A stretch of 64,000 nt of DNA from Cordylochernes scorpioides (Eukaryota; Arthropoda; Arachnida; Pseudoscorpiones; Chernetidae), in assembly GCA_030710605.1 (NCBI GenBank), contig CP092863.1:140127547-140191546 (forward strand), read 5' to 3'. Positions 32,396 to 43,723 of the stretch are shown here, one piece after another. A program made the translations under genes and the position numbers. Position 1 is the first letter of the stretch; the number at the start of each line of letters is the position of its first letter. The notes under the pieces were generated by a model. The model saw only the letters and a program-made list of their open reading frames with translations. It ran no database searches and was not told where the DNA came from.

Positions 32396-32965
32396 ATTTG
32401 AAAGGGAAAATAGATTTCGGGTAAAAAAAGTTTATTTTAATTTTGGTTTTTGTAAGCTTTCGAGCAAATATTTCTGCTTTTCAACGGGCAATTACATTTT
32501 TGTACAATATCAATATTTTTGTAGAATGATCATTTTGATATTGTACAAAAATGTAATTGCCTGTGAAGAGCAAGGATTCGCTCGAAAATAAAGTCGGTGA
32601 ACGAGTGGGTAACACCCTCGATTCCCGACAGTTATGAACCGGGATTGAATCCCGCGTTAACATTTTGTTTAATAAGTGAATAACCTTCACATATTATTGA
32701 TTGTTGCAATTATCATAGACTAGGTTGCTCTTGTTGAGCGGTACCTAATAAAGTGATTTTGGAATTTTGGATTCGATCGAAAATAATACACTGTAAATGT
32801 GATGTACATATTATCCATTGTAAATAACATAAACTAGGTTGCTCTTTTGAGTGGTACCTAATAAAGTGATTTTGGAACTTGGATTTGCTCTAAAGCTTGC
32901 AAAAATATAAAATAAAAGAAACTTTTTACCCGAATTCTATTTTCCCTTTCAAATATTCTATTATC
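32396..32965. mobile_element. Foldback DNA element with tRNA-like insert
   Basis: Outer inverted arms: ATTTGAAAGGGAAAATAG to GCTTTCGAGC on the left, GCTCTAAAGCTTGC to TTTCCCTTTCAAAT on the right. An inner inverted pair GCAATTACATTTTTGTACAA / TTGTACAAAAATGTAATTGC surrounds 32,520. The interior holds a tRNA-like stretch (GGGATTGAATCCC, 32,640-32,653) and two direct copies of GGTTGCTCTT with GGTACCTAATAAAGTG (about 32,724 and 32,835). Confidence 0.75.
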
Positions 32966-33245
32966 TATACCAAGAATAAAAGCGAAATTGAAAAACCATT
33001 TTAATTATAAAACAAATATTTTTCTTTAAATAATTTTATAATTAAAATTCGCGCGCTATACTTGGCGCCTATTATTTTCTATTTAAAATCAATTTTATCC
33101 TATCTCTATAGGCGGTTGAAATATTGATTAGAAATATTTGGCTCGTCAATGGTCAACATTCTTACGGTTTCCTTGTTTTAGCGTTCAAGTTAGGTTCTTT
33201 TGAATCGAAAATGGAATAATTTTGCCGAGAAGATATTAATTTATA

Positions 33246-33560
33246 AAAATAAAGGTCACCTCTCCCGTCAAAATTGTGACGCTAAGAATAAGCGCCATCT
33301 ATTGACCTTCTCCACAAACTAGCAGACTTGGACTCGTAACGAAGCCACAACACAAACTTTGACAAGTGGTTTCAGGATAATGGCCTTTGTCAATCCAGGA
33401 CGGTCTTTGATGAGATCCGCACGGAATTAATCAAATCTTTGCCAGAATCTACCAAAGAGGTGTTCAACTGGCAAAGTGACTAGGCCAATTCTATGGCTAA
33501 AATCTAGACGGAAGAGTTTTTTCCGGAAGGATATTAATATTTATAAAAAGAAAAACCGCT
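33246..33560 (-). mobile_element. Decayed family 3 unit
   Basis: About one unit of family 3 in strongly diverged form. The landmarks CTCTCCCGTCAAAAT, GCGCCATCTATTGACC and ACCAAAGAGGTGTT keep their order. The ribozyme region (about 33,365-33,412, minus strand) reads TTGACAA instead of CTGACGA while GAAACC is kept, so it should be dead. Confidence 0.65.
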
Positions 33561-33579
33561 CTTTTCTCCAAAACTGACT

Positions 33580-33765
33580 CTACATACACTCATGGACAAA
33601 ACTTAAGGAAGTAGAAAGTCTTTGATGTCGACGTTCATCTTTTTTTTTTAAGGAGTCCGAGGCAATTTTGTTCGTGTTCTTCAATAAAGGTGTCTATGTT
33701 TCAAATATCTTTCAGAGTTACTATCTGAATCCCGATATACATGTTGAACTATCGGCCAACAAGGG
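33580..33765 (+). mobile_element. TIR element, diverged core
   Basis: It begins ACACTCATGGACAAAACTTA and carries a degenerate core. The right end is lost. Related partial copies are at 30,166-30,262, 12,578-12,660 and 53,647-53,742. Confidence 0.65.
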
Positions 33766-33869
33766 GAAAAAGATGCCTAAGAAGTCACTCAAACTTAATT
33801 TCCTTATTTCTAAAAAAAAAACATACATTCTCAAGCGATCGTCAGTAAATTACACAGGAGGTAAGGAAA

Positions 33870-34315
33870 GATTCCGCTAAAGTTCTCGACCCGGTCTACA
33901 GACTCCTATTCCCCCAGGAATCCCGCTGGATAAAGCGTTGAGAGCGAGCGGCCATTTGAGATTTCGTGATTCATCACCCGCTTTCTTCCTTTTAATTACA
34001 GAATGTCCATTAGGACATACTCCAGGCACATTTTTCATAAGTCCCTGGTAATGAATATATCTCTCCCTGTGGAAATAAATTACATTCACTCGGCGTTGTT
34101 ATTAAGGAAATTGCCCGGATGACGGCGGGCGGGCATTCTTGTCGTGTATTTTATTGGAAGAGATATTTCGTATACCAGAGTATAATTGCTTGGATAATTA
34201 CACAGCTATATCTAGAGGGGACAATTCCATCTGTGTGGAATTGCTTTCTCCTCCCCGAAATTTTCGCCCTTCCCTACCAAAACTGTTTGATTAAAGTTGG
34301 AATAGGTTAAAATCA
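33870..34315. other. GC-richer island without visible repeats
   Basis: This roughly 440-bp stretch is markedly less AT-rich than its surroundings and shares no segment with the repeat families listed here. Frames of about 70 residues exist on each strand without a recognisable domain. A possible acceptor (CTTCCTTTTAATTACAG, about 33,984-34,000) and donor (CTGGTAATGAAT, about 34,045) bracket a short segment, but no protein similarity supports an exon. Confidence 0.35.
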
Positions 34316-34349
34316 GCAGTTTAATTATTATTTTGACCTACACTGGGTG

Positions 34350-34569
34350 TGTGATGGACAAAACTTAAGGAAGTGGTAAGCCTTTGATGTCGCCAGGCGT
34401 CTGTTTATTTATTTTTTGGAGACAGAGGTAATTTTGTTCACACTTGGTTATCTCGTGTGTCTTCAATAAAGTTCACTGTAATATCTTTCAGAGTTATTAT
34501 CTGAATACCGATATACATGTTAAAAGGTACAAATTCCTAAAACTCCTACAAGTTTTGTCTATGAGTGTA
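34350..34569 (+). mobile_element. TIR element, one core
   Basis: It runs from GATGGACAAAACTTAAGG to AGTTTTGTCTATGAGTGTA with a single core and the usual GGAGACAGAGG segment. Confidence 0.72.
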
Positions 34570-34645
34570 GTTCATATTTATTCAGACAGATGGCGCAAGC
34601 CATCAGCAACTTTCAAATTGTACTATCAGGAGATGATTTTCTCTT
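34570..34645 (-). mobile_element. Family 1 arm fragment
   Basis: It carries CAGATGGCGCAAGCCATCAG, then CAACTTTCAAATTG, which is a single inverted arm. It abuts the 111-bp-core TIR element at 34,350-34,569. Confidence 0.5.
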
Positions 34646-35229
34646 AATTTCTCAACATGCTCTCAGTACAATTTTACTTTTTTTTTTCTATTTTTTAAGC
34701 ATCTTATCAAAATGGTAAACTATTTAGAGGTTCCTATGTTTCAATATTTTCATGAAAATAAGCAATTTACGACTTTGTTTTACTAAAATGATAAAATATT
34801 GGGAGTGCTTTTCTCACAGATGACGCCTCTAAATGCCTGATGTTTTAAATCATTATAGATATATCTCTACCAAATGAAAAAAAACACAATATATATAGGA
34901 GAGTAGGATTGATCATCCATTACCAACATTACTCTCTATAATGACTCCAGAAGTGCTAAGTCAGTAAAAGAACGTCGCTAAAAGGTGTTAGACGTCAGTT
35001 TAAAAGAAGAAGAAGAAAAAATGCTATTGATGTTCCATTATTGATTGGATATCGATTTGTCGACCACTTTTTTTCAACTTTTTGATGGGGAAGTTAGACA
35101 TGTGTTCACTTCTTGTTCCAACAATACATAGATGTGTACATGTGTAGGTTTGTTTACCTTTGTAATGTTTGTTTATTTTTCGAATAAGAATTTATCGTTA
35201 TTTTATTTTTGTTAATGACACTATTTCTA
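34646..35229. other. AT-rich DNA, nothing recognised; also 35,446-35,899
   Basis: No gene. 35,515-35,760 repeats the block found in the Dscam-like intron (AAATCGACCGCCAGAGGTCA). Confidence 0.5.
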
Positions 35230-35445
35230 TCTTATATATGTATTATGATGCATTAGCGCGCCATCTGTTATGAAAATTAGAAACTATTATAGACGCGAAT
35301 GGTAGATTAAACTGGCGAAACTGCAGGGAGGGTTCACCACTGATAAGCCAGGCCCTCCTATTAATTTTCCATTGCAATAAGGGCAGTAGAAATTGTTTAA
35401 TTTTAAAAAGAATCATACGCGTCTATAATAGTTTCGAATTTTCAT
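35230..35445. mobile_element. Family 4 element
   Basis: It runs from GATGCATTAGCGCGCCATCT, through ACTGGCGAAACTGC and TTCACCACTGATAAGCCAGG, to AATCATACGCGTCTATAATA. It shares its left edge with the hairpin at 25,950-26,185. Confidence 0.6.
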
Positions 35446-35899
35446 ATATATATATATATGTTATATAAAAATATTATTTTATTTAAAATTATATATCATT
35501 GATTCAAATATTCTGTTAAATCGACCGCCAGAGGTCACACTTTGCATATAAAAACTCGTTGTTGTTCTTTCCCGATGGCCGGCTCAAAACATTTGTACAT
35601 TATGTAAATAATCTTTTGTTTCCCTTATTCTACTCGCCTTAAGCCAGGCGGTACTTTTATCAAATTATGTTTTTCATATATATCCCTTAGTTCAAATAAA
35701 GAAATCTCTGATCAAGACTTTATATTTTCAAGATTATTATTTCAACCACGACTGCATTACCATAATCCTCAACATGATCTAAAATTCAAGCAGAAAATCA
35801 AATCTCATTTGTTTTTATATAACATATATATGTAAAAGAATATGTAATTATGAACAAAACTAATATTTAAAAATTGTACAAACGTGTAATTGTAATGCG

Positions 35900-36090
35900 A
35901 TCAGGTGAGTAAATTAAGTAAAAAGCATCTTCCAAACTTGCAACAAAAGGTTGATGATGGCTTGCGCCATCTGTCGGAATAAATATAAACTAATGCTTGA
36001 TTTGTTAAAATTAATATAAATAAAATAAACGACTAGTTTATATTTATCGCGACAGATGGCGCAGATTATCACAAGCAAGTTTAAGTTATA
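35900..36090. mobile_element. Diverged family 1 foldback
   Basis: Arms with GGCTTGCGCCATCTGTCGGA and its inverse (GCGACAGATGGCGC) flank about 60 bp. No ribozyme core is visible. Confidence 0.55.
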
Positions 36091-36277
36091 CGATTATATA
36101 TTTTTAAACTAAAATTGATTTTTATCTCATACGGAGTTTTAATTATTTATAAGTATCTAGTGTGTTGTGGCTTTGTTACAGAACTTAATTCTCTAGTTTG
36201 CTGAGACGTTCAATAGATGGCGCTCAGTTTTAGCTTCTATTTTGACGGAAAAGGCGATCTTTTTATAGATATACTAG

Positions 36278-36776
36278 CGGACGTACCCGGCTTCGCCCGA
36301 GGTTTTACCCGAGTAAAGGTTTGTCTAGCGAACATTTGTTAAAACAATTCTCTATAAACTTATATATAAAAAAAGATATATTTTGATAATTTGAAACTCG
36401 TAAATTAGAATCTCTCGATAAAGTGAACATTTTTTTCCCGGTCCCTGTGTGCCGTGTCATCTTGAATTTTGTCTTTCATAATTTTCTACATTACAAAATC
36501 ATCGTTTTATCTAGTGAACATATTTTCCCGGTCCCTTGAAAGATACTCGATAAGTTGAATAAAGTCATGGTCGTGAATCTCTAGATAAAGTGATTATTTT
36601 TTCCCGGTCTCTGTGTGCCGTGTCATCCTGAATTTTGTCTTTCCTAATTTTCTACATTACAAAATCATCGTTTTATCTAGTGAACATATTTTCCCGGTCC
36701 CGGACGTAGTTCCCGGAGGTCACCCGCCCCCCGCGCGCCAGGACCTCATGATCACTCTGATTGGCCGGCGGCCGGA

Positions 36777-36820
<44 letters not shown>

Positions 36821-37135
36821 CTCTTGATCCTTCTGATTGGTCGGTGGGAACTTCGACTGCTGTCCAACCAACTGGCCGGCCGCCGGACGGGAGTGGGGGG
36901 GGGGGGAGGGGCAGATCTCCGTTGCAAGATGGCGTTGCTTGCGAGTTAAAGCTATAAATCTGCAAATAACTCTAAGGATATTCAAGATATTCAAGAAATT
37001 ATTTTTCGTAAACCTTTCCGGGGATACGCCTAATAATATCCCAAAATTTCACGGCGATTGGATGTATGGTTTTTGAATCCATAGAGGACACACACACAGA
37101 CACACACACAGACATTCAATTTTATATATATAGAT
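36278..37135 (+). mobile_element. Dispersed repeat with CTAGCGGACGTACCCGG start and G-tract region
   Basis: The start (ACTAGCGGACGTACCCGGCT then TCGCCCGAGG) and the end (CACACACAGACATTCAATTT then TATATATAGATT) are of a type widespread in invertebrate genomes; I cannot assign its class. A roughly 110-bp segment (TTTTCCCGGTCCCTGTGTGC to AACATATTTTCCCGGTCCC) is directly repeated at about 36,430 and 36,600. It includes the G run at 36,778-36,820. Confidence 0.6.
36778..36820 (+). repeat. 43-base G run
   Basis: An uninterrupted run of G, with a second G-rich stretch at 36,894-36,906. Both follow a GGCCGGCGGCCGGACGGG or GGCCGGCCGCCGGACGGG segment. It could form G-quadruplexes on the plus strand; assembly length is unreliable here. 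The proline/glycine open frames across it are not genes. Confidence 0.9.
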
Positions 37136-37734
37136 TTAATCGTTATTTTTAATTACCAGTTAAAATAATGACTCTTTGTAAGAAGATAACAAAGGTCAAA
37201 ATAAGGTGAATATATTGTCAAAGCATTCACGGAAACATAGAAAATGTCGAATTTAAGAAAAAAATAAGATCAGTTTCTTATCTTTCCATGTCAAACAACA
37301 TTTTAGAGTTAGCGATAGAAAGAGAGAGGAAAGAATATGACATTTCAATGCGGAAACACGTCTTCCATTGTTCAAATAAGGTGTGAGCAGACAATTATAC
37401 AGAACTACCATAATGACATCTGTGCTACCAGACATTTACATGCCGTTCACATAGTGAATTGCTCTTTAATGGCCACGCGAGATTGACCGACAGTTTAGAT
37501 AAAAAAAAAAATACTAATTTATCGCTTATAAAATAACATTCAAATCATCGCTCAATACCTCCTATCTAAACAGCAATCACTGATTTTTGCCCATTAAGAG
37601 CAACGTTCATTTTTATGAAAAAAATAGTACAAAAGTAAAATTTTACTATTCTTACACATTGTTTAGCACTCTCAGACACTTCTAGCCTTAACTACTAGTT
37701 TCATTATTTTTCAGGATGCCTCAGAGACCAGTTT
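37136..37734. other. AT-rich DNA, nothing recognised; also 37,941-38,390, 39,164-39,631 and 40,051-40,424
   Basis: A short family 4 fragment lies at 38,040-38,125. Otherwise no gene or element recognised in these stretches. Confidence 0.45.
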
Positions 37735-37940
37735 TTCGGTCGTTGAGGTACAGCTTGCACAACGCTAACGAGGGCCAAAAGCCCGAAATGCGTATGTGGT
37801 TAGCTTTTCTTGATTAATCAATAATAGGTATTTGGCCAATTCTGGAATAATTAAAAATCAACGAATAGTTGATATTCATTCCGATAGATGGCGCACGCCA
37901 TCAGAAACTTTTAGTTGCATGATTAAGAGATGCCTTTTTA
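37735..37940 (+). mobile_element. Family 1 unit with inactivated hammerhead
   Basis: Hammerhead position 37,759-37,800: stem II GGGC/GCCC is perfect, but the core reads CTAACGA (G5 lost) and GAAAT replaces GAAAC, so cleavage is not expected. An inverted arm follows to about 37,940. Confidence 0.65.
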
Positions 37941-38390
37941 TTAAATATTTTTTTATACCAAAATATAGCGTACCATCTATGAATCCAATTTCAAATATAT
38001 TTTCCCTAAAATTTATTTATTTTATCTCAAAATGAAACAAATGTCTACTTCTTTTCTGCGGTGGAAAAACTACTGGAGGCCTGGCTCATCAGTGGTGAAT
38101 TCTCCCAGCGGTTTCGCCAGTTTAATCTACCATTTACAATGGTATTTTTATACAAATTATTTCAATGCCGAGAATTATATAAAAAACGATATATCTCTCT
38201 CTGTCTTTATTACTATTCCATTATTGAACGCCCCACGTAACATCCTTTATTTGAAAAACAAACAAATTTGATGATAAAACAAGTAAATCATAATGAGAGA
38301 TTTGCATCATGAATTAGTGCCTCATTAGCATATCCAGCTAAACAAAGTAGGCTTTCGAGCAACATGGATCTTCCTCAAGCATCTTTTTAT

Positions 38391-39163
38391 ATACACTCAT
38401 GAACAAAACTTAGTTGTACCTTTTAGCATGTATATCGGGATTGATACAATAACTCTGAAAGCTATTACAGTGACCTTTATTGAAGACACACGAGACAACC
38501 AAGTGTGAACAAAACTTAATAAAGTTGTACCTTTTAACATGTATATCAGGATTCAGACAATAACTCTGAAAGATATTACAGTGACCTTTATTGAAGACAC
38601 ACGAGATAACCAAGTGTGAACAAAACTTAAGAAAGTTGTACCTTTTAACATGTATATCAGGATTCAGACAATAACTCTGAAAGATATTACAGTGACCTTT
38701 ATTGAAGACACACGAGACAACCAAGTGTGAACAAAACTTAAGAAAGTTGTACCTTTTAACATGTATATCAGGATTCAGACAATAACTCTGAAAGATATTA
38801 CAGTGACCTTTATTGAAGACACACGAGACAACCAAGTGTGAACAAAACTTAAGGAAGTTGTACCTTTTAACATATATATCGGGATTCAGACAATAACTCT
38901 GAAAGATATTACAGTGACCTTTATTGAAGACACACGAGATAACCAAGTGTGAACAAAACTTAAGGAAGTTGTACTTTTTAGCATGTATATCTGGATTCAG
39001 ACAATAACACTGTGGAAGATATTACAGTGACCTTTATTGGAGACACACGAGATAACCAAGCATGAACATAATTGCCTCGGTCTCCTTAAAAAAAAATATA
39101 TATATAGACGACCGGCGACATCAAATACTTTTCACTTCTTTTAAGTCTTGTCCATGAGTGTAT
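38391..39163 (-). mobile_element. TIR element with six 111-bp cores
   Basis: Cores start at 38413, 38524, 38635, 38746, 38857 and 38965. The ends are ACACTCATGAACAAAACTTA and TCTTGTCCATGAGTGTA. The middle units share private differences (TTTTAACATGTATATCAGG), which suggests local homogenisation. Confidence 0.85.
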
Positions 39164-39631
39164 ATATCCTCGATAACCAGTATGAAATATTAAGGTTAAT
39201 CAATTTTTTTAAAGCCAATATAATATACAGTATTCATCATGTGTGAATAAAGATATAGTGTTTTTAAATAGATTATAAACTATGTATATATCTGAACCCA
39301 TATCTCTCGGTATAAGAATAGAGAAAGAGAAATGTATAAAGTTTAAAAAATAAAACTTTAACATTTGTATGTGAAAATGGCTTCCATTATTTCAGCATAA
39401 AAAGGGATAAGAATTGTACCTGCGCTGCATATAAAATATAGGTTCAGCCATTTGGAAGGAATCCGTTCGATCTTTTATCGATGGATAGATATACTTATAT
39501 TGGTGGAGAACATCTAATGTTTCTCTATATACCCTAAAACAACTTATTTTAAAACAATTACCAGAACGTTGTCTCTAAAATTTTGAAATTATTATAATAT
39601 ATGAATCTGAATATATACATATATTTAATAC

Positions 39632-40050
39632 AAACAATAACGCGCCACCTATATATAACGAATAAAGACATTAAGACGTGAATGTTTCTTTCTACAAATA
39701 AATCAAACTTCTACAGTCCTTACTGCGATGAAAAAATATTGGGAGGGCTTGGCTCATCAGTGGTGAACCCTATACTATAATTCTACTGTCCTAAAAGCCT
39801 ATGTCCATAGTTTGCTTAAATAATATTTCTGAAATTCCACCCTTCACAGTGTAGCATATAAAAGCAGAATGATCCAATACAGTATTAGAACTAAAGAAAC
39901 GGTCTGGTAGATTAAATTGGCGAAACCGCTGGGAGGGTTCACCACTGATGATCCAAGCCCTCTCAATATTTTTTCATCGCAGTAAGGACAGTAGAATGTT
40001 TGATTTATTTGTGAAAAGAAATATTCATGTCTTAATGTCTTCATTCCTTA
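39632..40050. mobile_element. Family 4 element with inverted arms
   Basis: Left arm (ACGCGCCACCTATATA to GGTGAACCCT) and right arm (GGAGGGTTCACCACTGATGA to CATGTCTTAATGTCTT) are inverted copies around a roughly 110-bp middle. The layout resembles families 1-3. Confidence 0.62.
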
Positions 40051-40424
40051 AATATACATATATTTGTATATAGTTCCCTTCATTATAAATTAGGAAAATT
40101 TGTACCACATATATAATTATTTTAGACATCATTTTTGAAATTTAATATATAGGTTATAATTTAGTTAGTTCGTATAAAAACATTATATGTAAATAATGTA
40201 TAATATTCATCACAATTAAAAAAACGATAATATAGGATACTGACTTAAAAAAACAATTCTATATTAACTATTATTTATTTTATTGTATATATTTTTTAAT
40301 TAATAGTTACAATTACAATTATTTTATTTCTAAAGCGCTATATATCCCGCAAGGGATACTTGCGCCAAACAAGGAGAAAAGTTTATTTACATAAGTTATT
40401 TACATTATTCAACGCATGAAAACA

Positions 40425-40740
40425 TTAGAGATCCAGATTTTGTAGAAAGTTTAGAATGTATTCACAAAATGAATTGAACTTTAAATATGATTTTTTATCG
40501 GAAATCAAATCGTTAAGTTCACAAACAACTAGTTCATTCTTCATTCTATAATCTTGAAATGCTGGGCAATCGATCAGTAGATGTCTTGAGGTTTGTTCCT
40601 CAATACCACAAAAGCAACTTGAATCCTCCACTGCCTTTATTCTATTTAAAAAAACTTTTGAAATTTCCGTAGTTTGTAACAAATTGAGTATTATAAAAAT
40701 CTGGACGAAAGTATTTAGGGATTTCTTGAGGAAAAAAAGC
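40425..40740 (-). mobile_element. LINE C-terminal remnant
   Basis: A short minus-strand frame (40,682-40,425) reads VFLNRIKAVEDSSCFCG, then EEQTSRHLLIDCPAF. The CxC-x7-H-x4-C arrangement is the C-terminal knuckle of non-LTR retrotransposons of the R1/Jockey type. No reverse-transcriptase core is visible. It lies in the non-duplicated middle segment next to AT-rich DNA. Confidence 0.7.
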
Positions 40741-40906
40741 TTAAGAAAGTATTATTTGCTTCGTTTTTCAGAACATTCATTCTTGTTGAACTAAACTACT
40801 TGAGATAATAAATAAATAAATATTTTCAACTTTTAATCAAAAAAGCGTTGTACTTAAGTAAGAAGCCTTCCTAAAAATCAAATCTATTTATAAAAATATC
40901 ACAACA

Positions 40907-41235
40907 TATACACTCATAGATAAAACTTAAGGAAGTTGTACCTTTCAGCATATATATCGGGATTCTCAGACAATAACTCTAAAAAATATTACAGTGACCT
41001 TTATTGAAGACACACGAGATAATCAAGTGTGAACAAAACTTAAGGAAGTTGTACCTTTCAGCATAAATATCAGGATTCAGACAATAACTCTGAAATATAT
41101 CACAGTGGAACTTTATTGAAGACACATGAAATAACCAAATTGCTTCTGCCTCCTTAAAAAAAAAAAAAAAAAAAAAAAAAACAGACGACCGGCGATATCA
41201 AAGACTTTCCACTTCCATAAGTTTTTGTCTATGCC
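40907..41235 (-). mobile_element. TIR element, two cores, long A run
   Basis: It starts ACACTCATAGATAAAACTTA with two core units, then a run of about 24 A before the ACAGACGACCGGCGATATCA segment. Confidence 0.75.
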
Positions 41236-42119
41236 TAAAATATAAAAATTAAGTTTTTATGTGAATTGTTGAAAGAGTGTATATATATAATAAAATATAA
41301 AAATACTAGATGAAAGCATATTTAAGATTTTTGTATTAAATGTTGTATTGTATTACATTATTAAAATCAAATATTGAGTGTTAAATTACTTGAATTTTTC
41401 TTTTATTTTCTCTAAATCTTAAGGAAAAAATACCCCTTAATCCATTTTTATTTTCTGCAAAATTTCAAAAATATATAAAACTATATTTAAATACGATATT
41501 AAAAAAATCTGCATTTTTAAGTTCATAAATATTAAACATATTAAAGACGAAACTATAAATATATGTTTTATATAACTTATTATTATAAAATATCTTCCCT
41601 AAAAAAATAAAGGAATATTTAAAAATATGAAATATTAAACACTTTTAAAGAGTTGAAGAGCCATTTGAAAATAATTATTAAAATGAAATTTATATTAAAT
41701 AACCATTTTTATTTAAAATTGACGCGGTATGCATTTCCTAAAAAAAGAATTAATTGCTCTATCACAGCGTCTAATATAATTAAAATTGTACCAAACGATT
41801 TTGAAGAGTTAATATTTAGGCCTAAATTAAATTATTTTGATTCATTTATTAGCGTATTATTTTTAATAAATATTTTATCCTTTCTCTCTCTTTTATATAA
41901 AATTCGAGTGTACAATTTTATTTCTATAAAATAATTCTCTAATATATATTTTAATATTTTATTGTTTAAAATTAAATATTTGTTTGAGATAAATAGTGTG
42001 TTAATTTTTTATAAATGTGTACTTAGTGCTATAATGATATTTAAAATATGGAATTAGGCATCATTTGAGTTTGGAGAATTACATTAAATACAAGTGTTAC
42101 ATAAATACAAGTATATTAA
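41236..42119. other. AT-rich DNA left of copy B
   Basis: Very AT-rich, with a 93-residue frame (41,653-41,934) that has no domain and AT-driven composition. The left duplication boundary may lie here or further left; it cannot be placed without the sequence upstream of base 1. Confidence 0.45.
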
Positions 42120-42250
42120 AAATCAACGAGAATAATTGATATTTATTCCGATAGATGGCGCAAACCATCATCAACTTTCAGTTGCACGATAAGGAGATGC
42201 CTTATTCTTAATTTATGCACCTTATCCCAGTACAATATCACATTTGTACT
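42120..42250 (-). mobile_element. Family 1 arm fragment
   Basis: A single arm runs from AACGAGAATAATTGATA through GATAAGGAGATGCC to the terminal AATTTATGCACC and CCCAGTACAATATCACATTT. It lies next to the nested MITE at 42,262. Confidence 0.6.
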
Positions 42251-42261
42251 ATTTTTTCACA

Positions 42262-42652
42262 TTAAATACAAGGTTATTGCAAAAGTTCGTAGGCACTTGC
42301 AAAAAATTGAAATACCAATATTATTTGCTGTTATGTATAATGTCTTTTTGTATTATGTATAAAGTAATTGTATTATGTATTATATTATGTATTCGCCGTA
42401 ATACAGTTGAACCTGTCTATAGCGCCCCCTCTAAACAGCGCCTTCCTCTCTATAGCGACCGATTTTAAATACGTAGTACGATTCGATTTACATTAAAATT
42501 GACCTGTTTATAGCACCCCCTCTCTATAGCACCCTATTTTGGTGATTACCAAGAGGGGGCGCTATAGACAGGTTTAACTGTAATATTATTCGCCAAGTAA
42601 AAAGAAAAACAATGTTTTAAGAAAAACACGAACTTTTGGGACCTTATATTTG
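42262..42652. mobile_element. Mariner-type MITE interrupted by another MITE
   Basis: The left part AAGGTTATTGCAAAAGTTCG and the right part CACGAACTTTTGGGACCTT are inverted ends of the same family as 26,526-26,695. The middle holds the 42,402-42,584 MITE after ATTCGCCGTAA. The right part is seen in copy A at about 91-165. Confidence 0.75.
42402..42584. mobile_element. MITE with CAGTTGAACCTGTCTATAGC ends
   Basis: This roughly 183-bp TIR element (right end GCGCTATAGACAGGTTTAAC) is flanked by TA and inserted inside a second MITE (42,262-42,652). In copy A only its right part is in the window (1-90). Related copies are at 1026-1113 and 43,513-43,669. The ends resemble those of the pogo-like MITE at 59,502. 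Confidence 0.85.
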
Positions 42653-42961
42653 AACGACTTTAAAAACATAGTTTTAATAAAACAGAATTGCTATGAAAAA
42701 AGACGAAAGAAAGAAACACTTTCATCACTTTTACTTTTGTTCTTAGCAATGAAATATCCTGCCCCATTCCTCTCCTATAGTAAAACATTATTATTAAAAT
42801 GTTTATAATTAATTAAGATATAAACAGTTTCTCATTGTACAACTAAAGTTGCTGATGGCATACGCCATCTATCGGAATAAATTTCAAATATTCGTAGATT
42901 TTATCAAATATTCCCCAGAATATATTGGCCTTGTGTAATCTTTCTTGTGAAATCAAGAAAA

Positions 42962-43003
42962 GCTACGTACGCGTTTCGGGTTGTTGGCCCTCATCAGCGT
43001 GAT
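42962..43003 (-). ncRNA. Hammerhead ribozyme, family 1, copy B of 474-515
   Basis: This has the same core and stem II as 474-515, with an intact CTGATGA, GAAA and GTA cleavage site. It is part of the family 1 remnant at about 42,830-43,030, where a short deletion lies next to stem I. Confidence 0.72.
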
Positions 43004-43512
43004 GCAAGCTGTACCTAAACGCCTCTCCCCCAAAAATAAAAAGGAGGTATTGGAGGTTTTCCTAAAAACCAAGGAATTTTATTTCTTGTAAATATCTCCA
43101 TCCCTGGACACTTTATTTTACCGTTTATCATTACTCTTCACAATTCATCCTTTCATACTTCATCCCTATAGTTAGAAATCATCGTTATTTCTCCTTAAAA
43201 TAAATTTCGATTTTTCGTTCAAAAGAAAAATTTGCGGTATAATTTTCAAATGTCGTTCTACAATCATAAGCCGCATTATATTATATTATAAAGTTAAATT
43301 GATTAGATAGTTATTTTTACGGACACACAACTATTGACGCGAGTTTATCCATTACGTTAGTTTAGGTTAGATAGGTTAAATTAGGTTAGGTTGATTTAGA
43401 AATAGAACTATTTTTGTTTACCGCTAGTAGCCTCTACAATTGCCAACGTGTTTTCATGGTCCGAAAATATCTTACTATCAAGTTTATTCTGGAACTGTAT
43501 ATCTTAGCTATA

Positions 43513-43669
43513 TACAGTTTAACCTGTCTATAGCTCTTGGGACTCACCAAAATAGGGTGCTATAGAGAGGTCACTTTTAATGTAAAATTATACATTTTAA
43601 TGTTTAAAATCGGGCGCTATAGAGAGGAAGGCGTTATTTAGAAGGGGTGCAATAGACAGGTTTAACTGT
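43513..43669. mobile_element. MITE, longer version (copy B)
   Basis: This is the counterpart of 1026-1113 with the interior GAGAGGTCACTTTTAATG to GCGCTATAGAGAGGAAGGCG retained. The left side has lost the GCGGCCCC segment. Confidence 0.78.
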
Positions 43670-43723
43670 ATATTTATATTTTATTGTTTTTTCACACAAA
43701 CACACACACATATATATATATTT

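Noticed and set aside
33880-34090. Coding exon in the GC-richer island
   Set aside because: Possible splice signals only; no protein family recognised and no second copy to compare.
36613-36994. Glycine- or proline-rich frames across the G run
   Set aside because: Low-complexity translation of homopolymer G on both strands.
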